DNA of 64,000 nucleotides from Molossus alvarezi (lineage: Eukaryota > Chordata > Mammalia > Chiroptera > Molossidae). The notes below the pieces were generated by a model. That model ran no database searches and was not told the origin of the DNA. It saw only the letters and a program-made list of their open reading frames with translations. The stretch covers positions 34,971,488 through 35,035,487 of the forward strand of contig CM073898.1 of NCBI GenBank assembly GCA_037176705.1, read 5' to 3'. Made by a program: the position numbers and the translations under genes. The stretch's first letter is position 1. The number at the start of each line of letters is the position of its first letter. Below are positions 49,658 through 60,504 of this stretch, piece by piece.

Positions 49658-50603
49658 CAGAAGACCATTCCTTTTTTATTAAGAATTTTTAGCATTGACA
49701 TTATTACAGGAATCCCCTTTTCCCCCTTGCCCACCTCCACCCTTCCCCACTTGGCCTTCACCAAACTGTTGTCTATGCCTGTGGTGTAAGCATATTTGTT
49801 CTTCAGCTCACCCCTTCACCTTCTTTATCCAGTCACTCCAGCCCCCTCCCCTGGGGAGCCGGCCAGTCTGTTCTATGTATTCAAGTTTTCCGGGTACCAT
49901 TTTGTTCGTCAGTTTATTGTGTTCATTAGATTCCACGTATTAGTGAGATCATATGGTATTTGTCTTTCTCTGACGGGCTTATTTCACTTAGAACAATATT
50001 CTCCCAGTCCATCCATGCTGTCACAAAGTGTACAAGTTTCTTCTTTTTATAGCCACATAGTATTCCATTTTGTAAATGTACCACAGCTTTTTTTTATCCA
50101 TTCATCTGTTGATGGTGTAATTAAAATAGCCTGGTACTGGCATAAGAACAGGCATACAGACCAACAAAACAGAGAGCCCAGAATCAATCCACACGTCTGT
50201 GGTCAATTAATGTTTGAAAAAGGAGGCAAAAGCATACAATGGAGTAAAGACAGTTTCTTCAAAAAATATTGTTAGGAAAACTGGACAGGCATAGGCAAAA
50301 AAAATGAAACTAAACCACCAACTTACACCATGCACAAGACTGAACTCAAAATGGATAAAAGACTTAAATATAAGTCACCAAACCATAAAAATCCTAAAAG
50401 AAAACATAGGCAGTAAAATCTGAGAGATCTCTCACAGCAGTATTTTTGCTGATATATGTCTAAGGGCAAGGGAAACCCAGGAAAAGATAAACAAATGAGA
50501 CTGCATCAAGGTAAAAAGCTTCTGCACAACAGAAGAAACCATCAATACAATGAAAAGAGAACCCACTGTATGGGAGAGTATATTTGCCAGAAGATCATTC
50601 TTT
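49658..50603 (-). mobile_element. LINE-1 insertion with internal inversion (twin priming) and target-site duplication
   Basis: 49,673-50,116 is L1 3' sequence on the minus strand (3' UTR into the end of ORF2, TTTTTATAGCCACATAGTAT etc.). 50,117-50,587 is L1 ORF2 sequence from further 5' in the element, but on the plus strand (ATTAAAATAGCCTGGTACTG; WYWHKNRHTDQQNR when translated). The two halves thus meet head to head at about 50,116. CAGAAGACCATTCCTT (49,658-49,673) and CAGAAGATCATTCTTT (50,588-50,603) flank the pair. One insertion event with 5' inversion explains all of this. Confidence 0.92.
50117..50587 (+). pseudogene. Inverted LINE-1 ORF2 fragment
   Basis: Plus-strand reading gives [38 protein letters not shown], then (after frame breaks) KTCRQ-type RT tail words and GLCIKVKSFCTTEE-like sequence from the ORF2 3' region. 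It is the 5' half of the inverted insertion. A 159-codon frame (49,796-50,275) fuses antisense 3' sequence to this piece across the junction and is not a gene. Confidence 0.85.
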
Positions 50604-51560
50604 ATGGTCAGCTTTTTGAAATGTGAAGAATTTATTAGTATCCAATGTATGCTAAATACTAGTCATCCTCCATTAATATAAAGGTACCTGTTGGTTTTAT
50701 AGCATTTAGAGTTTAACTTGGTAAAATTAAAATGTATCCATATTACCACTAGACACACAAGTAAGAACTGTTTTAAATAAGATTTTAGAGATTCAAAGGA
50801 TTGATGCTTCTCAACAAACTGAAATGAGTTACAGAGCTATCAATTTATTTAAATAATATTCTTCATGTACAGTTTAACTAAGAAGGTAAATTAAAGTATA
50901 TATAATTGACAAATCTATAAAAACTCAATATACAAATGTTTATTAAATATCAGGGCACTATAAATCAAACAGCTTTTCAAATTTTGTAACCTTATTTTTG
51001 ATGTCTTCATACAATTTCAGTGATAAACCAATTGCTAGATTTAAAATTCAATAAACACATATCAGAGATAAGAAAAAAAAGTGTAATTTGTTAAATGTAG
51101 GATTAAAGTCACAATTTCAGGCCAATAGATTCATAATACTTTAATTCTTAACTTGAATCATTAACAATAATATTAAATAATCAATGCCAAACTTTCCTTT
51201 GTTGCCAGTTGAGTTCAAAGCAAATGAAAAATTGATAAGCTAATAAGCATGGGTCACAAATTTATGAAATAGTCTACTTGTGGCTTATTTATCTTCAATA
51301 CTAAAGTCCATGCTTTATAAAATCCAAACTGATTTGTGGTAGGAAACACAAGACCAAGGGTCTCCTTCACATTGGAATCCCCAACGTTCCTCTCTTTGTG
51401 AGCTCCAAAGAAGAGAGAAAACATCTACCCTATTTCCTGACCCTCCATGCAAGAATTGGCTTTTAGAAAGAACTTTTTCTTTCTTTCATGGTCAAATTGA
51501 CCCTACCTTAATTTTTCTTGAACAATTGGCCCCCCACCTGTTGCCTCATGGTTGTGTTAT
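50604..51560. other. Unique AT-rich DNA
   Basis: No gene or repeat is recognised. Confidence 0.5.
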
Positions 51561-51569
51561 TTAAAATGA

Positions 51570-51935
51570 GAAAGAAGAAAAGGACTGGCAACCTCATGCT
51601 AAGCGGAATAAGTCAGATAGAAAAAGTCAAGAACCATATGATTCCACTCATATGTAGGATATAAAACTGAAAGCAACAAATGAACAAACAGGAAAAACAA
51701 ACAAAAACTCATAGACACAAACAACAGTATGGTGGTTACCAGAGGAAAGGGAGTTGGAGGTGAGGTGGTAAAGGGGGTAAAACAAATGGTGATGAAAGAT
51801 GATTTGACTTTGGGGGGGGGGGCACACAATGCAATATGAAGATCATGTATCATAGAAATGTGCACCTGAAACCTATATAATCTTATTAACAAATGTCACC
51901 TCAATAAATTTAATAAAAAATAAAGAACAAAAAAA
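51570..51935 (+). mobile_element. LINE-1 3' UTR and tail, 5'-truncated
   Basis: CTCATGCTAAGCGGAATAAG, ACCATATGATTCCACTCATA, TATGGTGGTTACCAGAGGAA, GATGATTTGACTTT, a 10-G run (51,813-51,822), GTGCACCTGAAACCTATATA and CACCTCAATAAATTTAATAA are the L1 3' end common in laurasiatherians, closing with an A-rich tail. A shared (A)GACTGG at both ends hints at a target-site duplication but is too short to trust. The 97-codon minus frame here is antisense L1. Confidence 0.88.
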
Positions 51936-51939
51936 GAAT

Positions 51940-53603
51940 GACTGGTACTTTAAAAATCAAACCTAATACCACACGACATGAAGCCTTTAGATTTCTGTCT
52001 TGCAAGATAAGTAAATTAATCACTGAGTAAGTAGATTAATCTATTGGGATTTTAAAAAACTAAAAGTAGGACACCCTAAAATATTACTTGGTATGATCTA
52101 AGAGCCCAACATCACTGAATTCATTGAGTAGACCGGAGCTGCTCTTTAAGTCACTATGGTATTGAACTTTTACTAATAAAATAGATAATATCTGCCTTAT
52201 TAAAGCAATATTCACACTGATTAATTCAGGATGGTAGTACCTGTGACCCCTAAGAAAACAATCATCTCTTTATAAGCCAGCCTGAAGCTGGTCGTCAGGT
52301 GTGTGCGCAGTCTTTTACCTGTAGACTTGGCAAACATCCAGCTCAAAAATAATTTTGTCATTCAAAGGAGAAGCTATTTTATGGGGAAAAGATTATACAT
52401 TTCACAGCTGACTTGAGATCTACTCAAGCCAACAACATTGCTTTCTACTTGGCAAGTAGGATTTGTTCCGTCAATGCAGATTTCTCACTTTTCCCTTTCA
52501 AAGGCCAAGTCACACGTCAAAGAAACATGTACATGTTTTAATACAAATCAAGTCTCTGATTACATTAGCTCAAATTCAAACTCCAGGCACTCTGTGTGTC
52601 CCTCCTACCACACTTCAGCTACAATTGACACAGGCGTGGTGTTTCACTTTTAGTAATGACATTTTTTAGTGTAATCAAAATCCAGAAGCATTAGCTTCAA
52701 TGAAGTACTAAACTGAGGAGAGAATGAAAACCGGAAGTGGCTTTTTGCTTTTGTATGTTTTATATGTCTTTGAATACCAGTTCTCTATCTTCCACTATAC
52801 CGATTCCATGTATTAGGAAATATATGCATGAAAACAACTGAGGCACTGTCTACTCTAATTTGTGCATTTATCTTCTTCCATTTACTTGCTTTCTGAGTTA
52901 TCATTATTATATGTTTGGAAAGCTTAAGGATATGTCTGATTAGGCAAAGATCAAGAAAAAGCTTAACTTTTTGATTGGGGGATTCTTCTAATTGTGAACA
53001 TCTTTTAGCTTGAAAGGCAATTTAATTAGTCACTAAGTGAGGAGACTATTTAAAAACAGGCTCTAATTGGCATTATTCCTGGTCATCTGAGTAGAACACA
53101 GAAGGTTGCAAATGAAATGGCAACAGATTTAATTGCTCATTCTGAATATTCATAAAAGACTGAGACCTTGCCTCAAACCCAGTTTAGACTCCAAACAATT
53201 TCATGTTTCATTATAATTGACAATCAGGCCCAACATCCTGAAACTGTATTTATGTAAAAACACCACCAAGACTATTTTCATGATTTCTGTCTTATTCTCA
53301 AATGCTTCTATAATGACTTTACCTAAACCACAATTTACAGAGATGACTAATTACTTTCAGTGTTTCCACTTAATTCTTTTCTAGATTTATATACAAGTAT
53401 CTGGAAAGGCTGGGTGAATATTAAAAAATAATAAAAAAAGAAAAAACAGAATGATAACCTCCAGGTAATCAGTGATATAACTTTATTGTAAAAACTGTGT
53501 AAAATAAAACAATCTCATTTGTGAACTTTCATGCACACTGTATTTAAGTGGCCACTCATTTACTGAGAGGCAATATGCACAGTGCTAAAGGACATGGGAG
53601 ATA
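51940..53603. other. Unique DNA; candidate conserved non-coding block at 53.0-53.24 kb
   Basis: No repeat is recognised. 53,000-53,240 contains dense homeodomain-like words (TTTAATTAGTCAC, TTTAATTGCTCATTC, ATTATAATTGACAATC). No coding frame of note. Confidence 0.4.
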
Positions 53604-53861
53604 AAAAGTCTGACAGATATTTTTTTTTTTAATTTTTGTTTTCCTTTATTGATTTTAGAAAGAGAGGAAGTGAGAGGGAGAGAGAGATAGAAACATCGAT
53701 GATGAGAGAACATCAATTGACCGCCTCCTGCATGCCTCCCACTGGGAATTGGGCCCACAACCTGGGCATGTGCCCTGACTGGGAATCGGAACAGCGACCT
53801 CTTGGTGCACGGATCGACACTCAACCACTGAGCCACACCACCAGACAAAAGTTAGACAGAT
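53604..53861 (-). mobile_element. Ves-type SINE (subfamily II), minus strand
   Basis: The body is 53,619-53,846. On the minus strand: TCTGGTGGTGTGGCTCAGTG, CGCTGTTCCGATTCCCAGTC, CCCAGTGGGAGGCATGCAGG, a CT-rich run and an A-rich tail. AAAAGTCTGACAGAT (left) and AAAAGTTAGACAGAT (53,847-53,861) are the target-site duplication with two changes. Confidence 0.94.
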
Positions 53862-53869
53862 TTTATTTA

Positions 53870-54075
53870 ATGACCTGAGCCCACCACTTCTCCAACAGTG
53901 TGACCTCGAGTAAGTTATTAAATTTCTCCTAGCCTCTTATTTCTCACATGTGACATAGAGAGATAGCTAATCTTAAGGATTTGGTAAGAATTAAATGAGA
54001 TGTCTTTGCAAAGCACTTAATAAAGTGTTAGACACATAAGATCTGCTTTAAATATTAGCTATAATTTTAGAACCT
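53870..54075 (+). mobile_element. MIR SINE
   Basis: GAGCCCACCACTTCTCCAAC, AGTGTGACCTCGAGTAAGTT, TTTCTCACATGTGACATAGA, AATTAAATGAGATGTCTTTG and CTTAATAAAGTGTTAGACAC keep the full MIR order on the plus strand. The previous SINE is inserted at or beside its 5' end. Confidence 0.88.
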
Positions 54076-54391
54076 AATAGAAAGAGGTTCTTTTCTTAAA
54101 AGAAAAATCAATGAATAAAAGGAGAGGCATTTTCTCAATACTTAGATTGCCTAGGGTTGGACATGTGATCTACGGTCATTATCCATCAATAGATTTGTTA
54201 CTGAATGCATTTTTTAAATGAAGATGGTTGACTACACTTTGGTTACACTAACCTTAGTTATTATATAGAACCCCAAAACACAGCATGTAAAACAATATAT
54301 TTTTATGAATCCAAATTGAGAAATACTCAAAACAGCAATGTCTTTGAAATTGTGCTCTACTGTTTTTTCCTGGGCCACACAATTTCCTCCT

Positions 54392-54675
54392 TTAAATTGC
54401 TGGGACAGCCCTGGCCGGTTTGGCTCAGTGGTTAGAGCATCGGCCTGCAGTCCAGAGAAACCTGGGTTTGGTTCCTGCTAAGGGCACGTACTTCAGTTGC
54501 AGTTTGTCCCTGGCCCTGGTTGGTCGTGCGGGTTGCAGCCACTCGATGTGTCCCTTTCACGTCGATATTTCTCTCTCTCTCTCTTCCTCTCTCTCCCCCT
54601 CCTACTCTACCTGAACAATAAATGGGAAAATGCCTTCGGGTGAGGATAAAGAAAACGAGTTAAATTGCTGGGACA
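54392..54675 (+). mobile_element. Ves-type SINE (subfamily Ib)
   Basis: The body is 54,408-54,659: GCCCTGGCCGGTTTGGCTCA, GGTTAGAGCATCGGCCTG, GGGTTTGGTTCCTGCTAAGG, GCCCTGGTTGGTCGTGCGGG, a CT-rich run, then GAACAATAAATGGGAAAATG and TTCGGGTGAGGATA. TTAAATTGCTGGGACA is identical at 54,392-54,407 and 54,660-54,675. Confidence 0.96.
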
Positions 54676-55329
54676 CTAGGAGTTCTGGTTTCCAGCGTCA
54701 CCTCAGTCTCCTTCAACTATAATATGAGAGTTTGCACCTTTTAGGGTCCCTTAATGTGTCCTGGACCTGTTTTAGAATGTAACTCAATGCAATCTGTCAG
54801 GAAAAACGTTTCTTCCCCTCCCCTGAATGTGGTAAATCTATGTGTGAAATTCTGGCCTAGTTTCCTCTCGCAGACTCCACTGTGGACACTCCTTTAGTTA
54901 TGCAGAAAACCAGGCCAAATTGTCACCCAGGAAAAGAAGAGAGGCAACATGCTCCCAGCCTGCATCGTCTAGACTAATTTTCTTGTTCCCCTTGATGCTA
55001 CCATGGGAGCCTTGCCAGCTGCCTCTCTGGAAACAATTATTAATTGCACTGGCTCAAATTAGACCTCCTCCCAAGTCCCCTCCAATATCACACTGCAGTG
55101 CTATTCTGAGATCCTAGGGAGAGTAACTAAAAAATGGCCCAATCTTTACCCTTCTAATAGACTCATGGGTGAAATGGACCTCAGAACATGTCTGCTTCTT
55201 GGAATGGATCCCTTTTTAGGACTAAGGGTCTGAGGGGTGCAGCTACATGAAATAAAGCTTGCCATGTCATAAGTTCTGCATTATTTATTATGTACTAATC
55301 AAGGGAAATATCCCCAAACCATTTGCCTT
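54676..55329. other. Unique DNA without recognised genes
   Basis: Moderate GC. A short frame at 54,920-55,117 has no motif. Confidence 0.5.
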
Positions 55330-55412
55330 TGCAATATAGCATTTTGTGAGTTTTAACACAATGTAAGCATGGAGCAAGAACTTAGTAAATACATGTTTGC
55401 TGAATGATAATT
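55330..55412 (+). mobile_element. L2 tail fragment
   Basis: GAACTTAGTAAATACATGTT followed by TGCTGAATGATAA fits the last bases of L2 (…GTAGGTGCTCAATAAATGTTTGCTGAATGA). Confidence 0.5.
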
Positions 55413-55439
55413 TTTCAGGAGATTCATCTTAAAAAGATA

Positions 55440-55662
55440 TTCAGTCCAATCCTCACCTAAGGATATATTTGTATTGATTTGAGAGAGAGAGAGAGAAACA
55501 TTGATGAGAGAAACATTAATCAGTTGCCCCCTGTAAGTGCCCCAAACTTGGATCTAACCTGTAACCTAGGTATGTGCCCTGATCAGGAATTGAACCTGCA
55601 ACCGTTTTGGTGTGGGGAACAATGCTCCAACCAACTGAGCCGCCCAGCCAGGGTTATAGTCC
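55440..55662 (-). mobile_element. Ves-type SINE (subfamily III), minus strand
   Basis: The body is about 55,448-55,653. On the minus strand: CCTGGCTGGGCGGCTCAGTT, GGTTGGAGCATTG, GCAGGTTCAATTCCTGATCA, TACCTAGGTTACAGGTTAGA, a short CT-rich run and CTTAGGTGAGGATT. Shares its head variant with the 15.2 kb copy. TTCAGTCC and TATAGTCC are a faint target-site duplication. Confidence 0.88.
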
Positions 55663-55874
55663 CTTTTTTAGTTTGATCCATCTATCACAAATATTTGGGT
55701 GGTTTTGAGCTGCAGGAAATATCAAGAAAAAAATTGATTGGAACCCTGAAACATGTGTGTACACTTCTGAGCTGTGTTTGGTCCTATACATGCAAATTCT
55801 TTGCTTTAATGATGTGTTGACTACAGTTAGGATACATTCAGGACTGAGATCTCTGAGTGGATTTTACACCTTGG

Positions 55875-56095
55875 TTGAGCAGGATTGTAGCTTAATATGC
55901 TTAAATCCTGATCAGCTATGTAGTAGGTCAAGGTATTTAGCATCTCTATGCCTCAGTTTCCTCACCTATCAAGTGTAGAAAATGTTAGTACCTAGCTCAT
56001 AGAGTGACTGTGGCTTAAATAAAATAACATGTAAAATATTGAGCATAGTAGCAAAAAGGTATAGTAAGTGTTCAATTATACTGTGTAGTTTTTAT
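55875..56095 (+). mobile_element. MIR SINE
   Basis: AAATCCTGATCAGCTATGTA, ATGCCTCAGTTTCCTCACCT, AAATGTTAGTACCTAGCTCA, TAGAGTGACTGTGGCTTAAA and GTATAGTAAGTGTTCAATTA follow MIR on the plus strand. Confidence 0.85.
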
Positions 56096-56757
56096 AACTA
56101 TTACTGTTATGTAGAAGAAATCTTCATGTAAGTCAGTTTAAAGCACAGAACTTCATCCTCACAGAAATAATACTGCTCTACCAAAGGTTGGCTCCCACAT
56201 ACCATAACCTCCTGGGCTGCAGTTCCTGTTGATGTGTTCTCAGATCATGATTTAAAGAGTTCTATACACAGAGCAGTGGGAATCATCTTTCACTTAGTGA
56301 AGTTTGGGATAAAAGAAAGATTTACTAAATAAACTTCTTTTATATACTGTAGTTCTCAACTACATAGCCTGTGTTTCAGGTCATAAAAACTAATCGAGGT
56401 AGAGACAGGAAAGGCAGAAGAGAGAAAAAAATCTCTCCCTTTGTTTTAATAGAAAATATTCATCAGATATAACTAGTAATGATAAGGACACATTTTTCTT
56501 ACCCCTGTAAACTATGCATAACATGTCCTCTGATATATTTAGGAAAAAAAATTATTTATAATTAGGAAAGAAAATATTCATCAAGTCCAATGACCCGATT
56601 AATTTCCTGTCATACGGGATCAGGACTCAACCTCTTCTGTCAACTTTTCTAAGGTAAGTTAACAGTCTTTCGTTCGCTAGTTATGTGGTTATTTGGGGAG
56701 GGACGTTGCTCTGGTCTTTGGTGTGCTGTTGTTTTGTTTCTCATATGATCTAGTTCC
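56096..56757. other. Unique DNA without recognised genes
   Basis: No repeat or coding signal is recognised. Confidence 0.5.
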
Positions 56758-56835
56758 TTGCCGCTCAAAGTGCGGTCCCAGGCCTGGGTGCAGCAGTGTC
56801 ACCTGGGAGTTTGGAGAAATGCCGAATCGCAGGCA
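56758..56835 (+). mobile_element. MER5A-like hAT fragment
   Basis: GCTCAAAGTGCGGTCCCAGG, GCAGCAGTGTCACCTGGGAG and TTGGAGAAATGCCGAATCGC match the first ~75 bp of MER5A. The 3' part is missing. Confidence 0.75.
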
Positions 56836-57073
56836 TTAATCAATCTTAATTAACTTAGGCAAACTAATTACTTAGTAAGTATTTATTATTTGATCAAAAT
56901 TATATATTAGATTTTAAGGTTAGCCCACAAGTATTTATTCAATGCTATGTTTAGCTAACATACAGTTTTGATGCCTTTGACTCTATCCTAAGATCTCAAA
57001 AGCAGGAGGAAATGCAGTGGCCAGAGGAAGGAGAGAGTGTCTTGCTTCTGTTAGCACTGCGTTCTGCTGAGGC

Positions 57074-57345
57074 AAGAGTTCCAGCCATGCTCTGGCCGGT
57101 TTGGCTCAGCGGTTAGAACGTCGGCCTGCGGTCCAGAGAGACCCGGGTTCGGTTCCCACTGAGGGCACGTACCTCGGTTGCAGTTTGTCCCCAGCCCTGG
57201 TTGGGTTGTGCAGAAGGCAGCCACTCAATGTGTTCCTTTCACATCGATGTTTCTCTCTTTCTCTCTCTCCCTCCCACTCTATCTGAACAAAAAATGGAAA
57301 AACATCCTCAGGTGAGAATAAAAAAAAAAAAAAAGAGTTCCAGCC
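57074..57345 (+). mobile_element. Ves-type SINE (subfamily Ib)
   Basis: The body is 57,087-57,332: CTCTGGCCGGTTTGGCTCAG, CGGTTAGAACGTCGGCCTGC, GGGTTCGGTTCCCACTGAGG, a CT-rich run, then GAACAAAAAATGGAAAAACA, CTCAGGTGAGAATA and ~15 A. AAGAGTTCCAGCC is identical at 57,074-57,086 and 57,333-57,345. Close to consensus. Confidence 0.96.
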
Positions 57346-58215
57346 CACTGGGCTGCTCAGGTTATTTTGACCAAGGTTGTTTATTGTCCCCTACCTCCAC
57401 TTCTTGGATAACAACTGGCCACTTGGAATGATTCGCCTTACAATGGGAAGAACAAATTTCTAGGTCCTCTAAATCCCAGCACATATTCATAGAAAACTAA
57501 AATTGCAACACTGTGAGGGGAGAAAAAATAACCACTGCCACTCAATATGTTTCATTCAGAATGAGGCTTTGAAAGAAGCAATGATTCTTTGTGCCCAAGG
57601 CACTCAGTTTGAGCACTGCATCCTGTACTCTGAAATATTTTATTTCTATTTGGATTCCGGACACTAAAATAGGTGACATGTACAAGAATACAGCATATTT
57701 TATCCTTAATGACTCTCCTTACAGAATTATCTACTAATTTGAATACTTGTTATTACTTCAAAATTAAATCTGTAACAAACAATTAATGTAATACTTAATT
57801 ACTACAGAACATATCCAAATTTAATTTATAAACTACATGTGAATATCATAATACTATTTTTAAATGTATATATTTACATGTTGTATATATTTTTGCATAC
57901 TTATATGTTTATATCATTGATATAAACTAATTCCAAGAAAGGAGAAAAGGGAATTTGAGAAGAGAGTAGCAGAATAAATATGGGTTGTATTTATAAATAT
58001 CATTTGAGTGGGTAATGGGTGAACTGAAAAAGATATAACTATGTTTCTTAATATTTTTATATCAAAAACTTTGAAGAAAACAAATGCAGTATCCTATAAT
58101 TTGCACAACAGAAGTTCCTTTTTTACTAGATAATGCAAAGGGTACCTAGCTATTAAAACCTTTAGATAAATCTGTAGACCAAAAATAATCATGGGATTTT
58201 TAAAAATAATTCTTT
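57346..58215. other. Unique AT-rich DNA
   Basis: No gene or repeat is recognised. Confidence 0.5.
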
Positions 58216-58352
58216 AAATTTAATCCTTACCCAAAGGTATGTTTGTTGAATCTAGAGAGAGGATAAGGGAGAGGGAGAGAAAGGAGAAGGGGTAGAGACA
58301 TTGACTGGTTGCCTCCTGCATGTGCCCCAGTTGGGGATGGAGTCTGAGACCT
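58216..58352 (-). mobile_element. Truncated Ves-type SINE, tRNA head missing
   Basis: Minus-strand tail CTTTGGGTAAGGATT, the CT-rich run and a GGAGGCAACCAGTCAATGTC-like middle are present. Similarity ends near GTACAGGTCTCAGACTCC, before the B and A boxes. The tail resembles subfamily III. Confidence 0.8.
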
Positions 58353-58715
58353 GTACAGTAATAAAAACAAAGTACAGTAACACACAGGAATATGTTCAAA
58401 CTGACAAATACAAGCTTTCATGAAAGAGAAAAGACAAAAAGAATAGGTACTGGATGATTCCTTTATAAAAATTTCAAATATATTAAAAACTAAAATCGAG
58501 GGACAGAAGAAAAAAATAGTGGCTACCTTTGGGAAGGAGGGGCTACGGAATGATGGGTCTGGGACGTGACGACAGGTCTGGGGAACTAGCTTGACCAGCA
58601 CACGTGGTGTTTACACAAGTGTTTGTGGGGTGATGGTTCACTTAGCCACCACATATCTATGTTCAGTCCGCTCTTCTTTAAGTTTGGTTATATTTCACAT
58701 AATAAAAAAGCCAAA
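58353..58715 (+). mobile_element. Probable old LINE-1 3' end
   Basis: AGTGGCTACCTTTGGGAAGG, GTGGGGTGATGGTTCACTTA and TATTTCACATAATAAAAAAG resemble L1M 3' ends (…GTGGTTGCCTATGGGAGGGG…). Diverged and lacking ORF2. Confidence 0.5.
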
Positions 58716-60160
58716 TGGAGAGAAGAAAATATAAAATGCTATAGTAACCCAAATCATTGTGTGTGTAAATAGACTTATACCCTAAATACCTTTAAGTGAC
58801 AAATGCGACTCACATGGGTTTTGACCACTAACCTGTGGGTATACTTTGTACATAACACATCAAGCTATCTTGTGGAAGCCATCAACTTAAGATGACCCTA
58901 GAGTTATGTTTATTGCTATGATATGATGGCCTTTAAATAATATGTAACCACTGTTCTTTGTGTCTTGAATTACAACAAATAATAATTATATTATATAAAC
59001 AGTGGAGGACAGTGGGTTCTTCTCAGAAATTAAAACTTCTTTCACTACTATTTAAATTCCAGGGCAGAAAAACAGCTTGGGGCATTTGGCGTGGCCCTCT
59101 GCCTACATCTGTGGTTCCCTATTGCCAAAAAAACCTCAAGAGCATCTTAAATATATAAATAAACATAAGTAAATGCAAATATAAATAATAATAAATACCT
59201 AGACACTTGAAAGAGGGGAGTTGTATCGTGGCTCAAGTAAGACATATTGTTTAATAGTGAGAGGCAATGGCCATAATTGGGGAACGCCAGTAAGCAGAAG
59301 GAATGGTCAAATAAAAAGAATCTGGTTGGATTCTTAATTAGTAGCCTTAATTAGTAGATATCCTGGCTTGAATTAGTAGATACTCATGCAATAATTCTTT
59401 ACCTGTAGTATCAATCACTACATAAATTCACTCTTATCTGTGTTTGATCCAATTCATTCATTGCAATTTCAGTAGCTTGACATTTTTTTCTCCTAGTTGA
59501 GACTCCTAATAAGTTTACCCTTTGACAGTTCTACCAAATTCTCAGATTTCTCACTAATTCCTAGTTCAGAGGGTAACATGGGATATTCACAGATTCAGGA
59601 TCTTCACTTTTTGCCTTGAGCGAAGGGTTGTGCTATTAGAAGCTGAACAAAGTCCTCTATGGTGGGAGGGCAGCCACAGCAGAGAGGGGAAACCAAGAGG
59701 AAGAAGATCATGCAGGTCGAGCTGACCTGGGACAGATGGGAGTAGGTCCAAAACATGGCTGTTCTTTGATTTTATCTTGGAAAATTTTGCACTTTTAATA
59801 GATGGTCACAGAACCATGCTCTACATTTTCAGTCCAGCTACTTTTGACAGTGCTTTTACATTTTTAATGCATGTGATATGTTCCCTTCTGACAGTTCAGG
59901 TTATTCTAGTGAGTGTAGAATCAAAATTCTCACTGCTGGCTTCTGCCCTGCACACACACTAACACTGTGTTTTAGGGGTAGGAGATCACTTCGGAATCTT
60001 TTCGGAATAAAATGCAGAATGCTACCCTTCTGACACTTTTCTCTTCTTTTCACCCTCTCACCAGAAAGTGACTGCATCAGATTTACCCCAGGGAGAGCCA
60101 AATAAATCTATTTCAAGTTCAGCTAACTTGTTCATCACCAACTAAAAACAAGTAGACAAG
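58716..60160. other. Unique DNA without recognised genes
   Basis: Includes a triple (T)AATTAGTAG motif at 59,335-59,379. No coding signal. Confidence 0.5.
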
Positions 60161-60358
60161 TAAAATAACAATGACAAGCCCGGCTGGTGTGGCTCAGTGG
60201 ATTGAATGTTGACCCATGATCCCCAGTGGGGGAGCGCAGGAGGCGGCCCATCAATGTTCTCTCTCATCGCTGTTTCTATCTCTCCCTCTCCCTTCTTCTC
60301 TCTTTAAACCTCAATAAAGAAAAAAAAAATTTTTAAATAAAATAAAATGACAATGACA
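60161..60358 (+). mobile_element. Internally deleted Ves-type SINE (subfamily II) lacking its B box
   Basis: The body is 60,177-60,342. The head GCCCGGCTGGTGTGGCTCAG and first ~45 bp pass directly from GACCCATGA to TCCCCAGTGGGGGAGCGCAG, so about 65-70 bp with the B box and following GGGCACATGCCC…GGGCCAAA block are gone. CT-rich middle and A-rich tail are normal. TAAAATAACAATGACA (60,161-60,176) and TAAAATGACAATGACA (60,343-60,358) differ at one base. Confidence 0.93.
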
Positions 60359-60504
60359 GAAATAAACCATTCTTCACCTCCTGGTTAAAGAATTTTAGGT
60401 TTTGATAGGAGGTGATTATAAACTTTAGTGTGTGTAAACATTGCATGAGCAATTTGCCAGAATATTGATGGATTCTCAGGGCTCCCTTGAGAGGGCTCCT
60501 TTGT

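Noticed and set aside
49796..50275. 159-codon frame with LINE-1 words at its end
   Set aside because: Chimera made by the inversion: antisense L1 3' sequence read into a sense ORF2 piece.
51555..51960. Target-site duplication around the L1 3' end (AAAAGGACTGG / AAAAGAATGACTGG)
   Set aside because: Match is short and needs a gap. Not better than chance in A-rich DNA.
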